From Periconia sp. R9002 (lineage: Eukaryota > Ascomycota > Dothideomycetes > Pleosporales > Periconiaceae): 64,000 nt of DNA. The DNA lies in assembly GCA_023627715.1 (NCBI GenBank), contig JAMAHW010000033.1, positions 248,001 through 312,000 on the forward strand, written 5' to 3'. Under the pieces are notes generated by a model, which saw only the letters and a list, made by a program, of their open reading frames with translations, did not search any database and was not told where the DNA came from. Numbering within the stretch: position 1 is the first letter of the stretch; the number at the start of each line of letters is the position of its first letter. Shown piece after piece: positions 50,612-63,005 of this stretch. A program made the translations under genes and the position numbers.

Positions 50612-51022
50612 ATCAATGCCAGTACAAAAGAGCTTAAACCCGCCGCGGCACCCACAAATAGCACATCTCCATCCAAAATAGTGCATGACGTACAATCTAC
50701 GCTAGTATCATCATGTAAACTAGCGGGAGGACTATCCGACTACAAAACCCCACAGAAATATGCGAGAAAGCTGCCTTCCTGAAGATCCACGGTGATTGGT
50801 GTAATACGAACGTCATTACAACTCCAACAAAACCGTTTCACATCCACTCACAGCGCGACAGGCCTGCGATATTTTGCAGAGAATGGACCAACAAAGTATG
50901 CATGACGCGTTAATAATTACAGGGTACAAAAACATGGTGATGGATATAAACTGCTGTGCGTGCCGCAATACTGAAGTCAGACCGCTTTCTGTAACGATAT
51001 AGTTTTTTGTGATTAGTACAAC

Positions 51023-51816
51023 ATGTCTGTTCCCCAAGAAACAAAGATCGCTTCGGCTTTGCACGACCTTATCCCCGATGTTTTCTCGGACGTTCTGGAC
51101 TTCAAATATCTTGTGAAGGTAAAGTGGCCGGAGACGTCATTAGAGACTCCAGGACAAGCACTGGAGCGTGAGAAGACACAAACACCGCCTCAAGTGTTTC
51201 TTGACCCGCCGGTACGTATATCAGTACTAAAGTCTCAAGTCCTCACTTACTGACTTTCCTCAAAAGCCGTCCGAGCCCCTTGACAACCTAGTCCTCATCC
51301 TGACCGATCCAGACCTCATGATGGACAACGACACCTACTTCGGGCAAGTCCGCCACTGGCTCGTCAGTGGCCTGACCTCCCAATCCGACGGCTCGCTCGT
51401 TTCCAACACTTCAACATCCGAAGTCTCTTCCTACATTGGCCCTGCGCCGCTGCCAAATTACCTGTACTCTCGCCCGCATCGATACACCTTCATCGTAGCA
51501 CGGGCCCCGTCGAGCGAGGCTGCTAAAATCACGTCCGAGGATCTCAGAGATTTGCAGAAGCCGTATTCTGCTGCGGCTGCCGGCAAGCAGGGTGAAGTGC
51601 AGGATTTGAAGGATAGATGGGGGTTCAATGCTCAGAAGCTTATTGAGAAGAAGGGATTTAAGGTCGAAGGTGTCAGTTTCATGCGTGTGGGCGGCAATTC
51701 GAATAGTGCTGTGGCGAATATGGCCATGATGGGGGAGGCGCTGGTGAATAAGGTAAGCTTGTTACTTCTTCGACGTGGAATTTGGCTGACTGTGTTCCTA
51801 GGTTATAGGGAAATGA
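51023..51816 (+). CDS. Phosphatidylethanolamine-binding protein (PEBP) family
   Basis: Three exons, 51023-51211, 51267-51752 and 51802-51816, encode 229 residues; the last exon is only four codons plus stop, VIGK. The PEBP signatures are present: LVLILTDPDLMMDNDTYFGQ with the DPD ligand loop (about 70-90), HWLVSGL, and the RPHRYTFIVAR block (GxHRY-like). Between them lies an insertion with Ser-rich TSQSDGSLVSNTSTSE. The C-terminal third (QDLKDRWGFNAQKLIEKKGF) matches the fungal members. PEBP proteins bind anionic ligands; yeast Tfs1 inhibits carboxypeptidase Y. No signal peptide, so probably cytosolic. The tiny last exon needs transcript support; without splicing the protein would end with a longer unrelated tail. 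Confidence 0.9.
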
Positions 51817-52738
51817 GTAGGGTATGGAGTTCGAGGTAAAATCCCAGATTGAGAGCGTTCAATGTTATTTTAGCCGTGAGGGCCCAAATCGCAACAGTGT
51901 CATACTCAATATATTAATCCGACTGAATAAGCACACCAGCATTTTCAATGATACCAAATAAGTTTTAAATACTGTCTTCAATGCATATAAGATAACTTCC
52001 CTCGCCCAGGAATCAGAAAGCTGTGTTCACGATCACATCGCCAAGAGTAGATACAGAGCGGAGTAACGCGAAAGGTACGTGGGACAAACAATACTGCCTA
52101 GCCGCTCAAAGCACAAGAATCAAGAAAAATAATACGGATACGCAAACGACTGGATATCCCGCATCAACTGTCAAGCAACTCCTCAAATCGTACGACGCAG
52201 TGAGCTGCCAACACCACCACCCCCGAATTCAGGCACCCAAGAATACGTCCCAAACGCCTGGGCACGTGTACGTACGCACGCCTGGGTCCTTAAATCGCGT
52301 CAACGGCTATCAAAAGTGCCAACTCGCGTTCGTGGGGGACGGCCAAGGGGTGGCGAGGGGTGAGCCACACGTTACAGAGTTGCCTCGAATATCGGGAAGC
52401 GCAGTTTCCCGCACAACACCAAGCCTTGGTGTCATCCTTGGCTACAGCCAACATCCAAAAACTTCACACATTGCAGGAAAAAAGGTTGGCAGTCTAAAAA
52501 TTGATATAAGCCCTCAGCAGCCCACATGGAGATCGATTCTGCTTTCTTTCGATAGGAGCTTACAGCTGTTGAACAGTTTCGCATCCCCATTTACATTCAC
52601 TTGAGATTTAATAATATCTTCTTCTTCTCTTCGAAAACCCACTTTTGAAAGACTTTTTTATTTTCGACTCTCATTAACTACACGATTACGAACCCCCGTT
52701 CCCACAACCCCAAATCAAAAACCTCAACAACAGCAATA
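51817..52738. other. Intergenic region upstream of the CHRD gene
   Basis: A 193-codon open frame (52023-52604) has no ATG start, no domain and irregular composition, so I do not call it. AT-rich from 51880 to 51990. A CT/T-rich stretch at 52600-52670 fits a fungal core promoter for the CHRD gene. Confidence 0.45.
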
Positions 52739-53362
52739 ATGAAGACAGCACACTTCACCACCATCCTGAGCCTCGCTCTCTCCGCCTCAGCGGCCCCAAT
52801 CACACAAGATATCCAAGCCGGCAGCACGCTCACCCTCAACATCAACCTAGGGGGCCAATCCGCTCTCGTCAACGAAGCCGCCGCCGTTGGACCCGCCGAC
52901 CAACTCTTCCACTTCACCATGATGCAAAACGTTGCCGCCGTCCCCGAGGAAGTCGTCAACGGCACCGAGCCCACGGGTGGTATCGCCGGCGCATCCGGAA
53001 CCTTCAACTTCGGACTCAACGCCGCAATGAACATGATCTGCTACAACATCACGCTTTTCAACTTCCAGGGTGAATTCGACTCTCCCGCAACTACCGCCAC
53101 GCACATCCACGAAGCAGCACGTGGTGCCAGTGGCCCTCCGCGTATCGCTTTCCCCAACCCGGAGCCCGTCAACGGCGATGTAGCGCACAGGAACAGTGCT
53201 GGCTGCTTGAAGGGACCTTTCACAACTGGTGTGATGATGGAGGGCAAGGATACCGGGGAAGGCTTTACGATTGCTATGATTGAGGCTAATCCTTCGGCTT
53301 TCATGGCGGATACGCACTCTAGTCTCGCGTTGCCTGGCGCGGTCCGCGGGCAGCTTGCATAG
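52739..53362 (+). CDS. Secreted CHRD-domain protein
   Basis: Single exon, 207 residues. A signal peptide (MKTAHFTTILSLALSASAA, cut near 19-20) is followed by a compact domain with PADQLFHFTMMQNVAAVPEE, GTFNFGLNAAMNMICYNITL, ATHIHEAARGASGPPRIAFP and SAGCLKGPFTTG. The THIHEAA(R/K)G..GPPRIAFPNP block is the marker of fungal CHRD proteins, related to the chordin repeat domain. Two Cys (about 101 and 159) may form a disulfide. Function in fungi is unknown; extracellular or cell-wall location follows from the signal peptide. Good Kozak-like AATAATGAAG context. Confidence 0.9.
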   Translation: MKTAHFTTILSLALSASAAPITQDIQAGSTLTLNINLGGQSALVNEAAAVGPADQLFHFTMMQNVAAVPEEVVNGTEPTGGIAGASGTFNFGLNAAMNMICYNITLFNFQGEFDSPATTATHIHEAARGASGPPRIAFPNPEPVNGDVAHRNSAGCLKGPFTTGVMMEGKDTGEGFTIAMIEANPSAFMADTHSSLALPGAVRGQLA

Positions 53363-56300
53363 ATGATGGGTTGATTTTGTTCATGGTGCGAAGGGCGCAA
53401 AGCAAAGCGTATAAATGATAATGTACTAGTTTGATACTACCGAAGAATAAAAAGAGTCGAAGATGAGTGAACGTTTTGCTTTAAAAGCGTCCATATTGTC
53501 CCATCTCTCGAATTTTCAATTTCAAACGTCCATTGCAATTTCCAAAATATGCATGCAAACACCTCGTTGCCAACATCTCTGGTTCTGTCTTCGGTTTTTT
53601 CGTAAAAATCTATTAGCTTTCCACACATGAATTCTTCGTCCGTGTCTTTGTGGAATCTATCCAAAAAATTCCATCTTATGAATATATTCAGCCAAGCAAA
53701 CAGACATGTTAAGTCTTGTTCCTCAATTAAAACGGACTCCAAGGATCATGTACACACCTGATTCCCTCCCCAACTCCCCAACATACTTCTTTGTTGTTAT
53801 GAATTTCAACAAAATATACTAAAATCACAACCAAAAGACTCCCACATGAAATACAACTCGTCCGAATTTTGAATCCCAAAAACCTCCAGAAAAGGAGCAT
53901 CATGTAAGTCATTTGTTGTTGGTTTAGACACGGCCATAGAAAAACACGCGGACTTGTTTTATTGCTAATTTAGACACGGGCAGACAAGAAGAACATGGGT
54001 TCTTTTTGAAATAGTTTTAAACACGCAGAATCTTCACTACATTGAAGTTAACAACTTTGCTTTCAAAACAATCTTTCAAACTCCATAATTTAGTTGTGAA
54101 ACACATATTTCATTCTTCGTTTAGTCTCCCAAAAAATGGGTCAACACGACACAAATTTTAATCTGATTTTTATAGAGTCGACCAGAAACATGTACCCGGT
54201 GCAGCTGCTATTTCAGATGGGTGCATACTAGGGCCCAGAATTTGGTTCTAAGAATACTCAGAAAAGGCCACATGTGAGATTTTTCATGGTCGTTTAACGC
54301 GCACTTCTCCTTCCACATCAAAAAAAAACGAAAATCGAATTAATCCGACTGTCGTAAAGCAATAGCCAGAGACTACCGGTATATGTGCTGCTCCCACTTT
54401 ATAGCTAATTTGAAGGTTCGAATTTTTCAGGAACATAATAAGTTGTGATGTTGTATTTTATACACCAAATCCGGTTCTACCCTCATGTTGAAACATCTGT
54501 TGTCGTTTTTGCAAGTGAATCTAAAACAAAGAAACAAATCCAACATGAGCAAGGCCCACTGAGCTTTTGGGTACTATCCTTTTAATGAATCTGATAAAAG
54601 GCAGAATCGACAAATTTTTCAATTTCGCTAATATTAGTTCATGGCAATGGTAGTAGCGGTGTTTTCTTCATCGACACCTTCTTCTTAAATACCAAAACAC
54701 GAACCTCAGATCATTCATGTGTAATATCCAATGTTGATTTAGATGCGCCTTTGCTTATGGGTTCCAGAAAATCTCCCAGGCATGGACATGAATATAGTGA
54801 CGAAAAATTTGCAATGTACTCATCAGCCAAATTCATTTCTAATTTGAATACCAAGTATCTAATGCCTGATCTTTTGCTGAGACAATCAGAGGAGATCTCG
54901 ACACAATCCTCACATAAGAGGAGGATCTATTTCGTTTCAGGGCGAACCTCGAGAATCACGCATTGACCGGAGCCCGGTATTATTTAGAAGTTATCCCATG
55001 ATGCTTTGGATTTTAACTTCCATAGATGAGAATAAAGTGTTGTTTAGCTTATATCTCATCCTCCCGCTAGGTGTTCGCAGATTCCTGCTTTACCACAGAT
55101 TGTTTGGAAAGTCTAAAGACTACGAAAGACATATGTTCTAACCAAGTGATGTTTTGTTAAATAGTCTACGAGTTCCTTATCAAGTTTCAAATTCTTTTGA
55201 AAATAGTCCCATTGGAAACTCATTAAGATTTAGATTCAATATTGACTGAATATACCGCATTACACAATGCAATGTTTCGTACATTTAGAGAAAGACTGAG
55301 CAAAGGCCAGAGAGAGTATAGGCGCTCTAGACATCATTTGTAACCAAAGGTGGTTCAAACTTAACCGCTGTTTAATCTCTGGCATTATAATATCGTCGTT
55401 AACCACTCAAGTTACGAAACGACGCCATCGAAACAGCGATCATCCATTTGCTGATTTACAAGATCTGGTCGCTGTAATCATCTTCTAGCGGCCGTTGCAA
55501 CATGTTTGAGATGGACTGAGTTTTTTAAACCCGGACATCCAAGTCCACATAAGAAACCAGCGTTCATGTTCTGACTCCTGATGTCATTTCAGGTATAAAA
55601 TCCCACACAAGAAACCATGCGTGTAGAGTTGCAGACATTCAAAATGCTGCTGTCTATCTTCTGCCTTCACGAATTTGTCCTCGAGTTACACTACATATTT
55701 TAGCTTAACACAGATATGTTAACCTCAAACATAGAAGAGGCCACAGAACATGCTATTTTTGTTGTTGTTGTTTTCGATTTAAGAACCGCGAACATGTAAA
55801 GCGCTCGCTGAAGCTTTCAAATGTAGCGTATACTTTCGAAGATTATGTCCATGTTCTTGTCCGACTTTGTATTTCAGCAAAGGTCCGACAGAAAACATAC
55901 TGCCTTTTTGTGATGTTCTGTCGAACACATGGTATCCGACAGAGCCGGATTTCATAAAAACATTAACGATCCATGTAGAGTCTACAACACCCAAAGTAGT
56001 GGATTGCTTCCCCATAAAACTCGCAACTCGTTGTTTTCAAATAGGTGCCACAGAAAACTCATCGCCCAATCCGGTGTATATTTTCAGCGGAGAAACATGC
56101 TTTGAGCTGACCAGAACGTGTTTCATGAATGAATCAACCTCATCATATTCATTGGTTTTGTTGATATTCCAAAAATTCAAGTAAGGCCTCTCCAGCTCAC
56201 ATAACTCTGTACGTTGCTGCGTTTCTACAGAATGCTGATCTACTCTAATTGATCATAAACCAGAAACATAATACCAGGTCTTGCCAAACAAGCACAGCCG

Positions 56301-58355
56301 ACATCCACTTGTTTACCGTAGACTTTTATACGGTCAAAACATTTTCGTTGGTTCAACCGAGTTTTCCAGATCCAAAAAGTCCTCATGTTAGGACGTTTTA
56401 CGGGCTGAGGAGTCCAGACATTGCTCGTGTACTTCTTCTATTGTTGTTCAGAGGTGGATATCGCTAACTGGGACAAGGACAAGGATCGAGGTCTCATCGA
56501 AGCAAATAACACATTTGTGCATCATTCATGTACGGATTGATTAATAGTAACAAGAGTGTCCTCTTTCTGTGAAGCGCCGTCAGGGACAGACCGATAGGTA
56601 TTCAGGGGTGATCGATGATAAAGGCATGTCTTTTAAGAAGGTTGCTTTTTTAATATATTATCGAAAATTCCCCACGGCAAACACATCAAATTGTATTCCT
56701 TCAATTTGATTTAACGAATTGTCTAATCTCAATCCCTCCAAACAACAAAACATGAGAGAGCGTAATGGCAATTTACTTATTTAAGTTTTCAAAATTCCAT
56801 ATCCACAGAACATCGATACTCTGGGTTATCGCTTTCGATTGACAAAACCCCTCTTCTTTACCGGTTCCTCAGAGAAATCCGACAGAAGAAAAGTGCTACT
56901 CCATAGAATGATGTTCGCGCGACTTTTATACGAAATTGAGATTCTAAAAACCTCAGAACATCATATCGACCAATATGTTCTTTAGGATTGATTCGACCAA
57001 TACTCCCACATCCAAAAGAACCACAGGAATCTGTGTTATCATACTTTGCCTCAATAAACATTTCTTACAATGGCTTTGGTTTTTGGATAAAATTCCAAAG
57101 AGAAAACATGATGCAGGATAACAGTGATTTGGAGAGGAAGAACGGTATTGAACTCCAGCCCAGCAGGTCACAAACATAACCATTCTGGATTCACGTTTGT
57201 AATGCATAAAATCCGGTGCCATAATGATGTTTCAGCACAACGACTGAACCGATCAGGTTCCATGGACCCAACATGGCACGTTCATTTGCTGCTTTTCATG
57301 CTCTATTATGTGTGTCGAATGTTCTGTCGAAGTTCATGAATTGTAAACCATCTGTTTTTGGCAGCCCATGTTCTCAATATCCCGCATAGCCCCACGGCGA
57401 AGATCATTCGAAGTCAAATGTTCAAACTGTCATGGTAGAGTTCCTTCAGTCCTGATCGTGCTTGTAGCTTGTTCAGTATAGGTTGCGGTGCCGAGAACTA
57501 TTTCGTTCTTTCGAAAATTCTCATGCAGTGGCTTTGTAACTTTTTTGGCCGGAAAAAAAATCTTGACGAAAAGATCCCGCAGATGACATGATCCAGTTGT
57601 AGGAAGCTTTGAATCAAGAAAAATCGTTAAAAAAAATCTCCACACAAGCCAGAAGCATGCAGTTGTGTTGGATGTGATTCAAATTTCGAAACTCCCCATG
57701 GCCAAACATTACCAAACATATCTCCCAGTTGGACACAGCGACCCATAGCTGCCTTTTCCGATTTTCTTTTGTGCTCGAATCTCGACACCCCAGAAACATA
57801 TGGATCTCCCACAGTTTTTTAGATTCCACCCCCAATCCCCCAAGGCAAAAAGCCCTTGAACAGTGTGAAGAAAGAAAGAAGGAAAAGAAGCAGAGAACGA
57901 GAAAAAAGCGTGCTTTATATACCCTTCTCATTGCCGCTAACACAGACCACGTACCAGTATGAAAGAGTTCGATCAGTAATCTTACATGTCATGAGGTATG
58001 ATTCTGCGTAACGTGAGGAAGCATTGGGATTTGTTATAATCTATGCACGAGCGCTTCTCCTATCGAATGGAAGGGATATCACACCGCCGCAATACAATCT
58101 GATCATACAAGCCTAGCATCAAGGAAAGTCGGTGAAGTGGATTGGATTGGAGTGAGGTGAGGTGAGGTGGTCATTACAGGATACCTGGATAGATAGAATT
58201 GCAAGGAAAATGGGGTATGTATATAGAGTAATCGCTGCCAACCAAAAGACTAAAATCAATAAGAACGCCGATAAAAATGCATGACACCCCTCCCAACGCA
58301 GCCTTTCCCTCGCAAGATGCCGGGAATGCAGAAAGAAACACATAAGATCTAAGCC
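53363..58355. other. 5-kb gene desert with recurrent CAGAAACAT-like motif
   Basis: Visibly more AT-rich than the flanks. Open frames are short (longest about 118 codons) and lack domains, and nothing looks spliced. Words close to CAGAAACATG recur about twenty times, often 8-20 bases after an ATAAAATCC-like string; examples are at about 54183, 55605, 55889, 56089, 56259, 57100 and 57790. They do not have a constant period. I see no clear transposon or terminal repeats. Confidence 0.5.
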
Positions 58356-59720
58356 TTAGGGACCACCCTTTGGTTTCTGCGACCACTCCTTGAACCTCCG
58401 GGGCCGTGCGGAAATTAGCACGTATCGGTCTGTTTTGGGGTCGTACGCGGCAAAAACTTCGAGATTGAGCTTTGCTCGGTCGCCCACAATTTCAATCATA
58501 CCCGAGACCTCGACCGCCCCCCTCGGCAACGGCGGTGGATCGCGTGGGCGGCTTTGTAGCCATTTGCCACGGAAGAATCGCATATCCATAACGGGCAACT
58601 CTTTAGCTTTTGGCAGAGTAATTCCAAAAGCGTTGTAGGTCGGACCGCTTGACGATGATGAGGGGGATGTTGCTGATTGGGGTTCAGTAGATGGTGCCGA
58701 GGATGAGGATGCGGGTGTGGAAGCGGATGGCGCCGTACTGGATGGGGTGGATGGATTGGATGCGGGCGAGGTTGGAATCTTAGGAAATATGACATTCTGA
58801 ACTGTACCAGAGTTGGATTCTGACTCCCAACCCATCTGCTTTTTGGCCGCTCCCCATAAGCTGACGGCTCTCCTCCACGAATCTTCACCAATAGACTTGG
58901 CGACAGCTGTCGGCATCAAAACGTTATTGAAGAGGGAATGATATTCCCGGTCTACGTCTCGGGTTGCCCGTCGTAAGGTCAAATCCTCTGTTAGTTCCCA
59001 TCCCGGCCGCTCATACTCGACCGGGGGAGCATCCGGGAAGAAGACCTCCACCCAGATCGCACCCATGTTAGGATTGATGTTGCCCAGGAGTTGCGTCCAT
59101 TGTGGTATTTTAGCGACTCTGGTACGCACAATGGCTACCAGTTTCGCTCGTATCTTGTCAATGCGGTCGCGGTCTGGTGCGAGTTTGATGAATTCTTGCC
59201 ACTCTGGATCCGAGGCTTTAAAAAATTCCGTACGCTTTGGTCTTGAGAGGCCGGTGGGAAAGAAGAAAAGCGTTTCCTCTTCCTCCTCGTCCTCATCGTA
59301 TTCCTCAAATCCGTCATCCTCGTCCTCTTCATCTTCGCCATCCTCCACTTCACCTTTGCCTTTGTCGGCGGCCTGATCTGCATTGTTGTCCACCTCTGGT
59401 TTACTCTGTCGCACGCCCTCACGCTGTGATTGCTCTTCTTCGTCTTCCTCTAATAGGGCGTCCAACACCCTAGCGAAGGCATAAAGACCGGAGGTCCAGA
59501 AAACTACGTTTACAAGGCGCCTTTGACCGGGTTAGCAATTAGAACCGCGCGGTTATGTCGCACAAACTCACGTCTTCGTGAAGATGGGCTTTTTGAAGGC
59601 AACCCTCTGGACCCGTATCGTCTGGTGGCCATCGCGAGCCGCTGAACGCACTGCCGACGACGTCGATGGGCCCCTCCGGAATAGCGAAAAGCTCCTCCGC
59701 AATATCTGTGCTCTGAACAT
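58356..59720 (-). CDS. Uncharacterised fungal protein, probably mitochondrial and membrane-anchored
   Basis: Two exons on the minus strand, 59720-59572 and 59520-58356, encode 437 residues. The start MFRAQILRRSFSLFRRGPST is Arg-rich with few acids and fits a mitochondrial targeting sequence. Just after the intron is a hydrophobic helix (LVNVVFWTSGLYAFARVL), followed by a long acidic tract (about 75-125). The conserved globular part carries PKRTEFFKASDPEWQEFIKL, AKIPQWTQLLGNINPNMGAIW and VDREYHSLFNNVLMPTAVAK, then a Ser/Thr/Pro-rich linker (about 300-345), and ends with MIEIVGDRAKLNLEVFAAYD and a basic tail. I recognise it as a mould-wide family but not a function. Divergent from the Vps3844 gene. 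Confidence 0.75.
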
Positions 59721-60017
59721 GTGCAAGGCGACCCTGGGGCGGGGGTTGAGGCTACCGTGGGCGGGTGAGGTGTAGGGTCGACATCTATTCGCAGCAGCTG
59801 GCGAGGAACGGGTAAAGGTACCGTGGTAAGAATCTAATTTGAAGGAGAAGAGTCTTAGGTTAAAGGTCATTAGGTGTTGGGGAGTGGAATGAGGGAGGGT
59901 TGCACCACGCTAGACCCTTCTTGGCGCCAGCGAGGAGGGCTGGAGCTTTCCACTACTGACGTCTGTCTCTGCACCTATCGACCATCCTAGACCACCCACG
60001 ACATCGCCATCGCCATC

Positions 60018-61274
60018 ATGAAGCTGTCCTGGGGCCTCACACTAACCTCGCTGTGCAGCGCAGCGTCCGCCGCAAGAGATGCGCACGTATACATGTACGA
60101 TGCGAAAGCCGGTTCCCCAGAGCAGACGCCATCGTCGGTGACGCCTGAAACAGCTCGATTGATCCTCGCAAGACGGCTGGGTCTGTCGGATTTCCACACA
60201 TTGGACAACCCAACTGCGGAAACGATTCGGAATCTCAATATTTATGGAGGAAAACACCCAAAGTTCTTTGGTGGAAAGGGACAGTATGAGTTGAAGACGA
60301 AACAGTTGCTGTGGCTAGATGAGGTAGATGAGATTGAAGGTATATGAACTGGATACGAACAACCACAGCCAGGGCTGATGATTGAAACAGCGCTCGCATC
60401 TTGCTTCGAGGAAAAGGAGTGGCTCAGATTAACTATCTCCGATGCCCCCTCCACCTCCGACAACGAACGTCTTCTCGCAGACATGGTACAGCAGGCGAGG
60501 AGCCTAGCTGGCAGTGAGCACGACCCGTATCAACAAGACATGGATCGCGGTGTCCTTTTTCCCAATGAGGACCTGACCGTCGCACATCTCAAACTCAAAG
60601 ACCTTACACCGCCGGCCGATGATAACAAATGCTCATTCTTATCTCTTATCAACCCCTACCCCGACATGACCGTTGTGTTGATGCCGCCATCCTCCCCCAA
60701 GTCAAAGCGACGTGTCCAGCCCTACGGAACTTACCTGATGCCATCCGCGGATCAATCCCGCCGCGAGGTCGCTGAAGCTCAGGTTTCAAAAGAAACACCC
60801 CTCTCTTTGGCTTCTGCTATCGCCAACGTCCCCGACGATCTCGAGGATTTCCCCGTCGTTACTGCCGCCAAAGGCAAGGGTAATAACACCACAGCCCCCC
60901 TCGGAATCCTCAAGACCTGCTACGAGTCCCAGTCCAAGTGCTCGACCGCCACCAACGGCTGCACAGGCCACGGAAAGTGCGTGAACCGGAACGGTGGCAA
61001 GAAAGAGAGAGGATTTGATTGCTGGCACTGTGCTTGCGAGGCTGAGGTCAAGATGCACGACGGAAAGGGTATGGAGACCAGCAAGAAGACTGTCTACTGG
61101 GGCGGACCGGCTTGCCAGAAGAAGGACATCTCCGTACCTTTCTGGTTGCTCGCGGGCACCACTGTTCTGTTTGCCTTCTTGATTAGTTCGGGCATCGGAT
61201 TGATGTACTCCATGGGGAGTGAAGAGCTCCCAAGCGTCATTGGTGCCGGTGTGAGCGGCCCGTCGAGGAAGTAA
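60018..61274 (+). CDS. Vps3844-family (DUF3844) type I membrane protein
   Basis: Two exons, 60018-60339 and 60391-61274, encode 401 residues. A signal peptide (MKLSWGLTLTSLCSAASA) is followed by a luminal domain (AHVYMYDAKAG; LILARRLGLSDFHTLD). The C-terminal part has an EGF-like cysteine cluster (TCYESQSKCSTATNGCTGHG through CWHCACEAEV, about 295-345), and a transmembrane helix (FWLLAGTTVLFAFLISSGIG, about 368-388) with a short cytosolic tail. The cysteine block plus helix is the DUF3844/Vps3844 domain. Yeast VPS-type screens link the family to vacuolar sorting; I infer an ER-to-vacuole endomembrane role. The start is supported by the signal peptide. Confidence 0.88.
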
Positions 61275-61725
61275 AAGATTGTACGAATGACAGGGGAAGA
61301 TGAACGACAGGGGAAGAAGAGTTGTATATGAAGTATCTGCTGTACGACGAAAGATTTCTTTGGAATAGGATAGAGTGTGTGAGCGTGTAACATCACCAAG
61401 TGCGAAATGGTCTGTATGGGGGTAATGGCGTTCATAGCATTGCAATTGTATTTAGTTGAAACATTCCGCGAACAGTGTCGATGGGCTTAACCAGAAAATG
61501 AATTTCTACGCTTCGATATGGAAAAGGTAGATGCCGCAGAAGAAGGAGAAGAAGAAAAATGCTCATACAATGTGAGACTTCCCCCGTACGAGTTGATCCG
61601 ATGTTCCACAACACCGCAACGCCAGCAATGCAAAGTCTACGAGATCCCGGCCTACCGCCTCCAGTTATACTACCATCATGTACAAAGTCCCTGTCCCTGT
61701 CCCCGTCCCCTCTAAGAGTCAAAAT
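61275..61725. other. Convergent intergenic region, Vps3844 / SEC66
   Basis: 451 bases of 3' sequence from both genes, with GAAGAAG runs (61545-61555) and a CCCTGT/CCCCGT short repeat (61690-61710). No gene seen. Confidence 0.5.
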
Positions 61726-62503
61726 CTAGTTTTTGCCCTTCTTCTTCCTTCCCTTGCCCGTCTTCTCCGCAGGTCCACCGCCCTCCACCAGCACGGCGTC
61801 CTCGCTGCCGGCAATGCTCCCAGAGACACTACCCGCAACGCTTCCGGCCGTCGGGCTCTTGATCTTCTCCTCATCTAGCTCTTTCATAAACTCCGTCTGG
61901 ATTTGAGATTTGCGCTTGTCCCACCATTCCCTTTCGGACTGGGCCGTTGATAGGATCTCTGAGACGCGCTCGCGGATCTGGTCGTTTTGCAGCATTTCTG
62001 AAGCGGATTGGAAAATGGTTTGACCCCAGTTAGGGGCGAAAGCGTTGGCCTGGGAAATCCATTAGTCTCTAACGCAAACTCCTGCAAGGTTAGGAAAGAA
62101 AGCCTACCTCAGTAACAACGTCCCTCAATTCATCCTCAATCTCCTTCTCAGCGCGCTGGAACCTCTGCCACAAATCATCGCCCACACTGCCCCTCTGCAG
62201 CAACACCTGCAGCGCCTGCTTCGCATTCCGGATCGCCATGATGCGCGTAATGTCCTCGGTAGCGCGGCGCAACAGCGCAGCCTTTAGGATGCTGTCTGGA
62301 CATTTTGGCTCTTCCATGTGCAGGAGCGACAGGTAGATGTTGCGCTGGAGGTGAGGCGGGAACCATGGCTCGAGGGAGGCGGCCTTTGCAGCGGTGCGCT
62401 TGCGGTAGATGGAGCTGAAGGTGTACAGAGAGCCCACGAGGATGAAGAGGTAGGCGATGGGGACCAGGAGCATGAGCCAGTCGATTGCGTCGAAGGGCCA
62501 CAT
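61726..62503 (-). CDS. SEC66: Sec66 (Sec71), subunit of the ER post-translational translocon
   Basis: Two exons on the minus strand, 62503-62108 and 62049-61726, encode 239 residues in phase 0. The start MWPFDAIDWLMLLVPIAYLF has one transmembrane helix (about 8-30), then YRKRTAAKAASLEPWFPPHL and NIYLSLLHMEEPKCPD, the conserved Sec66 block (about 35-70), and a helical cytosolic domain (LLRRATEDITRIMAIRNAKQ; LWQRFQRAEKEIEDELRDVV). A Ser/Gly-rich linker and basic KGRKKKGKN end follow. With Sec62, Sec63 and Sec72 it forms the complex that imports fully made proteins into the ER. The length is close to that of yeast Sec66 (206) with an extra tail. Divergent from NPL4. Confidence 0.93.
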
Positions 62504-63005
62504 TTTGGCGGTGGTGGGATGTTGCGGATCCTACAGTCGACAGACACTCTTATAGCGGTTCCGAAATGGGAGAGATTGACTCTGGTTTTTTCTGGGTTTT
62601 TTTTCTCGATTTAAAGTTCAAAGGAGCGACGGGAGCATTAGAAACGTGGAAGGTGGAGGCGGAGGGGTGATGTAAAGACGGGATCAGCGAAACGAATTGT
62701 CTGTCCTGATCTGTGTCGACAACTAAATGATTAACTGTCCTTTGTACGCGCCTTTCCCGCTAATTAGCCACACCACAGACTCCGACCCCTCACCCCTGCC
62801 GCCTCTAGCCCTTTAGCGAGCCCGCCGCAGGCAGGCGCGTCATCCTTTCGAGCGCCTTCTGTGACGGACTTCCTTCATCTTCGCCTTCACTTCTGTTTGT
62901 CTGCTTCTTTCACCTCAGGTACACGTGCTAAACCATTGCTTGCTAGGATAAAAAACCCACGGCACTTTCTTCGACGGCTTCAACACTCGCACCGCCGGCA
63001 GCGCT
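62504..63005. promoter_or_regulatory. Divergent promoter region, SEC66 / NPL4
   Basis: 502 bases between two divergent start codons. AGCCCGCCGCAGGCAGG (62818-62834) is GC-rich; CCAC and TTTC tracts lie near NPL4. No specific site recognised. Confidence 0.4.

Larger units (their letters stand above)
50232..51022. other. Intergenic region carrying two R1 repeat copies
   Basis: 791 bases between the receptor and the PEBP gene. Copies C and D of repeat R1 fill 50386-50611; they are in opposite orientation and so form a loose inverted pair. The rest shows nothing recognisable. Confidence 0.5.

Noticed and set aside
52023..52604. 193-codon frame upstream of the CHRD gene
   Set aside because: Starts at GTG, no domain, irregular composition, and it lies in the probable promoter.
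55267..57950. Transposase or other protein gene in the desert
   Set aside because: All frames are under about 120 codons and none shows a recognisable catalytic motif, also when considering frameshifts.
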